A stretch of DNA of 64,000 bases from Anaerolineae bacterium (GTDB lineage: Bacteria > Chloroflexota > Anaerolineae > Aggregatilineales > Phototrophicaceae): NCBI GenBank assembly GCA_022826865.1, contig JAJDUC010000106.1, positions 50,312-114,311 on the forward strand. Reading direction: 5' to 3'. Both the position numbers and the translations under genes were made by a program. Below are positions 59,835-64,000 of the stretch, in pieces (the stretch's first letter is position 1; each line of letters starts with the position of its first letter). Under the pieces are notes generated by a model. It did no database searches. It had not been told where the DNA came from and worked only from the letters and a program-made list of their open reading frames with translations.

Positions 59835-59896
59835 GTTAGAAACGTATCATAATTGGCGGACGGGGCGAACTCTGATACCTTTTTTATGCTTCTAAC
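59835..59896 (+). other. Nested inverted repeat upstream of lon
   Basis: GTTAGAA (59835-59841) and GTATCA (59844-59849) are mirrored by TGATAC (59873-59878) and TTCTAAC (59890-59896). In the 331-bp gap between the divergent YkuD and lon genes this is the only clear structure. It could be an operator or part of a leader hairpin; it is not the CIRCE heat-shock element. No promoter can be read with confidence in this gap. Confidence 0.45.
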
Positions 59897-60041
59897 AGTA
59901 AAGTGAGATATGCGAAGCGCGTCCAGCAAAGGAAAGGCCGGGACGCGCAAGCAATCATTACGCCGCTTATATGGCTGCCTCGAAGCGACTGCGCCGATCC
60001 CGGCCAGCGTCGGGGATATCCAAACAACAAGGAATACGAGC

Positions 60042-62600
60042 ATGGCCTATTGGGAAATGAGACTGAGCGATATAGAAGCGCCCCAGGCTGCGATTGAAGT
60101 CGAACTTGATGACGAATTGGAAGATGAGGGCGCGGCCATTGATCTGCCGGAAGAGTTGCCGATTCTGCCCCTGCGCGGCATGGTCGTCTATCCGCAAACG
60201 GCGATCCCGCTGACGGTCGGGCAAGAACGCAGCATCCAGTTGGTCGACGATGTCGTCGCCGGGGACCGCATGGTTGGCCTGGTCGCCTCAAAAGACCCCA
60301 GCCTCGGCACACCGGGCCCGGATCAGGTGCATTCCCTGGGCGCTCTCGCCACGATTCACCGTCTGTTTCGTACCCCGGACGGAACGGTCCGGCTGCTGAT
60401 ACAAGGCCTGCAACGCATAAGGATTGACGAATTCCTGAGCGAGGACCCATACCTCAAAGCGCGCGTCACAAGGATTCCCGAAGACGAAGTCGTCTTCGCT
60501 GATGACATTGAAATGGAGGCCTTGGTCCGAAGCCTGATTGATCGCTTCACCGCCTTGGCGGAGCTGGTGCAGAGCATTCCGCAAGAATTGGTCAGCAATG
60601 CGCTGAACGTGGAAGATCCGCTGCAGTTGGTCTATTCCATTGCCACCTACGCGCGCATCGAATTGGACGACGCCCAGCGCCTCTTGGAAATGGACAGCGT
60701 TGGCGACAAGATCCGCCATCTCCTTAAACTGTTGAACAAAGAGTATGAGGTCCTTTCGCTGGGGCGGAAGATCCAGGAAGACGCGCAGCACGAGATTGAG
60801 AAATCCCAGCGCGATTATTATCTGCGCGAGCAGATGAAAGCGATACAGCGCGAACTGGAAGAAGACGAAGATCAGCAAGAAATCGAGAAGTTTCGGCAGC
60901 TCATCGACGAAGCCAATATGCCGGAAGAGGCGCGAAAAGAGGCGGAACGAGAGTTGAATCGCCTTTCCAAGCTGTCGGTCGCCGCCGCTGAGTACGGCGT
61001 CATACGCACCTATCTCGATTGGATTTGCAGCATGCCCTGGGACCAGCGCACGGAAGACAAGCTGGATATCCCGAATGCGCGCAGGATCCTGGACGAAGAC
61101 CACTACGGCCTGGACGATGTGAAGGAACGCATTCTGGAGTTCCTGGCCGTCCGCAAATTGCGCGCCGACCGCGACGCCGAGCTGGAGCAGATGGACCGCT
61201 TCGATCCGGTACGGCGCGATCGGTCCGGGGCGATTCTGCTCTTCGTTGGTCCGCCGGGCGTCGGCAAGACATCGCTTGGCGCCTCGATCGCCCGGGCCAT
61301 GGGCCGGGAGTTCATACGCATGAGCCTGGGCGGCATTCGCGACGAGGCGGAGATTCGCGGTTTTCGCCGCACTTATATCGGCGCGATGCCGGGGCGGATC
61401 ATTCAAGCGATACGGCGCGCCAAATCCCGCAATCCTTTGATCATGCTCGACGAAATCGACAAACTTGGGCGCGACTTCCGCGGCGATCCCGGCTCGGCGC
61501 TCCTGGAAGCGCTGGATCCGGAACAGAATGCCGAGTTTCGTGATCACTATCTTGATGTCGCTTTTGACCTAAGCGATGTCATGTTCATCACCACCGCCAA
61601 CTCGCTCGATACCATTCCCGTCCCGCTGCGGGACCGGATGGAAGTCATTCAATTGAGCGGCTATACCGAATTGGAGAAGCAGGCAATCGCCAGCCAGTAC
61701 CTGGTGCCGCGGCAACGGCGCGAAAACGGTTTGCATGCGGAAGAGCTTGAGTTCAGCGACGAAGCGCTGCTGCAAATCATCCGCGACTATACTCGGGAAG
61801 CCGGCGTGCGGAATCTGGAACGCGAAATCGGCAAGGCGGCGCGCAAAATCGTCACACGGATTGCGGAAGGCAAAACCGACGGGACGATCGTCGACGCGGA
61901 AGCGGTCAAGGAGCTTCTGGGCAAGGCGCGCTTTGGCTATCGCAGCGAGCTGCAGGACCGCACAGAAATCCCGGGCGTTGCGACCGGCCTGGCCTGGACG
62001 CCGGTCGGGGGAGACGCGCTCTTCATCGAGGCGACAAAAATGAAAGGCGGCAAGGGCTTTCAATACACCGGTCAACTCGGCGACGTCATGCAGGAGAGCG
62101 CCAAAATCGCCTACAGCTTCGCGCGCTCCCGCGCCGAGCATTTGGGCGTTGACCCGACCTTCTATGATGACTTTGATATTCACCTGCATGTGCCATCCGG
62201 CGCCGTGCCAAAAGACGGACCCAGCGCCGGCGTCACCATGGCGACAGCGTTGGCTTCGCTGCTGACCGGACGCAGCGCCAAGAGCAACATCGCCATGACC
62301 GGCGAACTGACCCTGAGTGGCCAGGTTCTGCCTGTCGGCGGGATCAAAGCCAAGGTCTTGGCGGCGCATCGCCTCGGCGCCGATACGGTTATTCTGCCGC
62401 GCAAGAATGAGAACGATCTGGATGATGTACCCGATGATGTAAGAGACGATCTGGACTTCGTGCTCGTGGAACATCTGGATGAGGTCCTGAATGTCGCCCT
62501 GGCCGAACCGGCGACCGCCCCCGTCGCCGCAGCGGACAGCAGCCGTGTGTCCACCTCGAAAAGCTCGGAATCAAAGACGATGCCGATATGCCCAGCCTGA
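60042..62600 (+). CDS. lon: ATP-dependent protease Lon
   Basis: An 852-residue LonA. It comprises an N-terminal substrate-binding LAN domain ([22 protein letters not shown]), a helical middle ([20 protein letters not shown]), an AAA+ module with Walker [14 protein letters not shown] and Walker [10 protein letters not shown], and a proteolytic domain with the catalytic Ser in [15 protein letters not shown] and Lys in [14 protein letters not shown]. It degrades damaged and regulatory proteins. ATG 60042 is chosen because AAGGA lies upstream and the conserved domain starts soon after; the frame is open 132 bp further upstream without conservation. Its 3' end overlaps the following hydrolase by 13 bases. 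Confidence 0.96.
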   Translation: MAYWEMRLSDIEAPQAAIEVELDDELEDEGAAIDLPEELPILPLRGMVVYPQTAIPLTVGQERSIQLVDDVVAGDRMVGLVASKDPSLGTPGPDQVHSLGALATIHRLFRTPDGTVRLLIQGLQRIRIDEFLSEDPYLKARVTRIPEDEVVFADDIEMEALVRSLIDRFTALAELVQSIPQELVSNALNVEDPLQLVYSIATYARIELDDAQRLLEMDSVGDKIRHLLKLLNKEYEVLSLGRKIQEDAQHEIEKSQRDYYLREQMKAIQRELEEDEDQQEIEKFRQLIDEANMPEEARKEAERELNRLSKLSVAAAEYGVIRTYLDWICSMPWDQRTEDKLDIPNARRILDEDHYGLDDVKERILEFLAVRKLRADRDAELEQMDRFDPVRRDRSGAILLFVGPPGVGKTSLGASIARAMGREFIRMSLGGIRDEAEIRGFRRTYIGAMPGRIIQAIRRAKSRNPLIMLDEIDKLGRDFRGDPGSALLEALDPEQNAEFRDHYLDVAFDLSDVMFITTANSLDTIPVPLRDRMEVIQLSGYTELEKQAIASQYLVPRQRRENGLHAEELEFSDEALLQIIRDYTREAGVRNLEREIGKAARKIVTRIAEGKTDGTIVDAEAVKELLGKARFGYRSELQDRTEIPGVATGLAWTPVGGDALFIEATKMKGGKGFQYTGQLGDVMQESAKIAYSFARSRAEHLGVDPTFYDDFDIHLHVPSGAVPKDGPSAGVTMATALASLLTGRSAKSNIAMTGELTLSGQVLPVGGIKAKVLAAHRLGADTVILPRKNENDLDDVPDDVRDDLDFVLVEHLDEVLNVALAEPATAPVAAADSSRVSTSKSSESKTMPICPA

Positions 62601-63349
62601 AACTTTCGACCGGCGCCAGCCTGCATTACGAAGATATGCGCCGAAACCGGGAGGAAATCCCCGTCATCTTGCTCCACGGCATGTTGGGCACGGCGCGCTC
62701 CCATCTTGGCCATGTCATGGACTGGCTATATGGGGAGGGCTTTGATGTCATCGGCTTGACGCTACGGGGATATGGCGAGTCCAGCCCTAAACCGCGCGAC
62801 TTCCCCGACAACTTTTACTTCCGCGACGCCGACGATCTGCTGGCCTTTATGGAAGCGGCCGCCATCGAAAGAGCCCACTTGATCGGTTATTCCGACGGCG
62901 GCGAGGTCGCTCTGATTGCCGCGGGCAAGTTTCCGGAGCGCTTCGCCTCCTGCATAGCAATCGGCGCCATCGGCAACTTCGGGCCGGAACTCCGCTCGGT
63001 CTTCCAGCGCATGTACCCGGGCGAGTGGATTAGCGACGAAGAAAAAGCCATACATGGCTTCAGCGACGCCGCCAAATTCACCGGGGAATGGGTCCGCGCG
63101 ATGACCCGGATGATTGACGCCGGCGGCGATGTCAGCCTCAGCCTGGCCCGGCACATCGCCTGCCCGCTCATCATCATGCTCGGTCGAAGCGATAAGCTGA
63201 ATCCGGAGCATAGCGGGCAGCGCTTTATCGCCGAGGCGCCCCAAGGCAAACTGGCCATGTTCGATTGTGGGCATGCCGTTCACGACGAAATGCGCGGCGC
63301 ATTCTATGACATCACCTTAAGGCATTTGCAGGCGGCATCCCCAAGCTAA
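62588..63349 (+). CDS. Alpha/beta hydrolase
   Basis: A 253-residue alpha/beta hydrolase: oxyanion motif [11 protein letters not shown], nucleophile elbow [14 protein letters not shown], acid in [11 protein letters not shown] and histidine in [10 protein letters not shown]. It looks like the valacyclovir-hydrolase/carboxylesterase group. Its start lies inside the end of lon in another frame, so it is translated from the same mRNA and perhaps coupled. Substrate unknown. Confidence 0.9.
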   Translation: MPSLKLSTGASLHYEDMRRNREEIPVILLHGMLGTARSHLGHVMDWLYGEGFDVIGLTLRGYGESSPKPRDFPDNFYFRDADDLLAFMEAAAIERAHLIGYSDGGEVALIAAGKFPERFASCIAIGAIGNFGPELRSVFQRMYPGEWISDEEKAIHGFSDAAKFTGEWVRAMTRMIDAGGDVSLSLARHIACPLIIMLGRSDKLNPEHSGQRFIAEAPQGKLAMFDCGHAVHDEMRGAFYDITLRHLQAASPS

Positions 63350-63386
63350 GGACCTGAAGCCGGCAATCCAGGCGCTTGGAAAACGC

Positions 63387-63392
63387 TATAAT
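63387..63392 (+). promoter_or_regulatory. -10 element TATAAT ahead of the terminal membrane gene
   Basis: A perfect TATAAT eight bases before GTG 63400. If it is used, the transcript would begin at or next to the GTG, giving a leaderless mRNA. No good -35 is present. Confidence 0.45.
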
Positions 63393-63399
63393 ATCCCTT

Positions 63400-63831
63400 G
63401 TGAAGTCTTTTAAAGGGCGCGGCCAAAACCCGCGGAACCTGTTTTTGCTCACCGGTCTCGGCATCCTGATTTGGTCGGGTTATGAAGATCGCGACGCCCT
63501 TGCTGTCACGGCGCTGGGCTTTTCCGCCGCCGCATGCTTTACCCAATATCTGCTGTCATCAAGCCGCGGGCACAGCGCGCCGGCGCCTGGGCGCGAACTC
63601 AGCTTCGCCGTCTTGAGCGGTACGCTGATTGGAACCCTGACCGCGCTGGCGACTGCCCTGTTGATGCTGTTCAAGAATCTGCGCCATGCGCATGTCTTCC
63701 CGGATTATCCGCTTGAGATGATGCTGGCGATTCTGCAGAGAATGCCATATTGGGCGCTCGCCGGCGGCTTGGCCGGCTTGGGTATCGGCATCCTTATCCG
63801 GTTGAGAGCGGGGAAGCGCAGCGGGCGTTAG
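63400..63831 (+). CDS. Hypothetical membrane protein
   Basis: A 143-residue protein from GTG 63400; a TTG at 63376 would overlap the -10 element. It has three or four hydrophobic segments: NLFLLTGLGILIWSG, ALAVTALGFSAAACFTQYLL, FAVLSGTLIGTLTALATALLM and WALAGGLAGLGIGILIRL. I do not recognise a family. The stop codon TAG lies within the first bases of a repeat with family A terminus, so the present C-terminus (RAGKRSGR) may have been created by insertion of that element. Confidence 0.65.
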   Translation: MKSFKGRGQNPRNLFLLTGLGILIWSGYEDRDALAVTALGFSAAACFTQYLLSSSRGHSAPAPGRELSFAVLSGTLIGTLTALATALLMLFKNLRHAHVFPDYPLEMMLAILQRMPYWALAGGLAGLGIGILIRLRAGKRSGR

Positions 63832-64000
63832 TGTATTGAAGTCGGTTGAAATTCCAATGAACCAAAATCAACTTCACCACAAAGGCACAAAGGACACAAG
63901 TAACATCAGGAAAGCAATGCAACAATCTGAAGAACGGTGTAGGGGCGATTCTGTGAATCGCCCGCCGACAAAAGCGCGAATTTTCGGGCGACACACAGTG
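63827..64000 (+). repeat. Family A-type terminus and hairpin core, running off the window
   Basis: It begins GTTAGTGTATTGAAGTCGGT, then TGAAATT, matching the family A terminus. It then has a different internal part, including the tract CACCACAAAGGCACAAAGG, before the GGGGCGATTCTGTGAATCGCCC hairpin. The other end lies beyond base 64000, so target duplication cannot be tested. No gene is seen in this 169-bp stretch. Confidence 0.55.

Noticed and set aside
59910..60041. An N-terminal extension of Lon
   Set aside because: The extra 44 codons have no similarity to the Lon N-domain, lack a ribosome site at their start and precede a good AAGGA-ATG.

Overview
The window is a GC-rich (roughly 58-60 %, by eye), gene-dense stretch of a bacterial chromosome. 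It holds about 60 protein genes on both strands, one tRNA-Lys(CTT) and a class A RNase P RNA. The gene set suggests a Chloroflexota-type bacterium, probably Anaerolineae: a TgpA-like transglutaminase, a PgpH-like HDIG protein, a large PG-binding/LysM/YkuD transpeptidase, Pro/Thr-rich lipoproteins, CUT1 sugar transporters without their ATPase, and dispersed GGGGCG/CGCCCC hairpin repeats. This assignment is inference; there is no rRNA or ribosomal protein gene to test it.

Layout. 1-6.2 kb: TPR protein, glycosyltransferase, SH3 lipoprotein, a thioredoxin-like lipoprotein whose first CxxC cysteine codon is UGA, and an NAD-dependent epimerase. 6.2-9.3 kb: tRNA-Lys, an HSL-type hydrolase, a repeat and an unrecognised membrane protein. 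9.2-20.1 kb: a catabolic island with two ABC permeases and a binding protein, three SDR dehydrogenases, an enolase-superfamily acid-sugar/hydroxyproline-type dehydratase, an APH-type kinase, a divergent enolase paralogue, an orphan TrkA-C domain and a mutarotase. 20.2-32 kb: glycosyltransferase, cold-shock protein, sulfatase, rnpB, TgpA, methyltransferase, aspartate aminotransferase, phosphodiester glycosidase, hydrolase and aspartate kinase. 32.4-41.2 kb: a co-directional housekeeping run (mtaB, yqeY, pgpH-like, ybeY, dgkA, aminotransferase IV). 41.4-45.3 kb: a sulfur block (two-domain rhodanese, SufE, Cys/Met-metabolism PLP enzyme) ending in a broken DUF952 gene. 45.3-64 kb: SDR, RraA-like, MFS, kinase, lspA, secreted GH13, RDD, MBL, Ca/Na exchanger, S9 peptidase, YkuD, lon and two tail genes.

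Three regulatory or recoding systems stand out. (1) Upstream of aspartate kinase is a complete attenuator: promoter, a 28-codon leader peptide with a Thr/Met run, an antiterminator, and a mutually exclusive intrinsic terminator. (2) Upstream of rhodanese-sufE is a second attenuator with the same logic: a probably leaderless 20-codon peptide with a Cys-Pro-Cys-Cys run, then antiterminator and terminator. (3) The thioredoxin-like lipoprotein is a candidate selenoprotein (U-P-T-C) with a SECIS-like hairpin after the UGA.

Two families of small non-autonomous elements (MITE-like) can be defined by terminal inverted repeats and target duplications. Family A has termini starting GGTAGTGTATC and 8-bp duplications. 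Family B has termini starting CAGGGCAATCGCATC and 10-bp duplications. Both carry the same hairpin core and an optional GTCGCGTAGACACTGACCG cassette, present in some copies and absent in others. No transposase, prophage or CRISPR array was seen.
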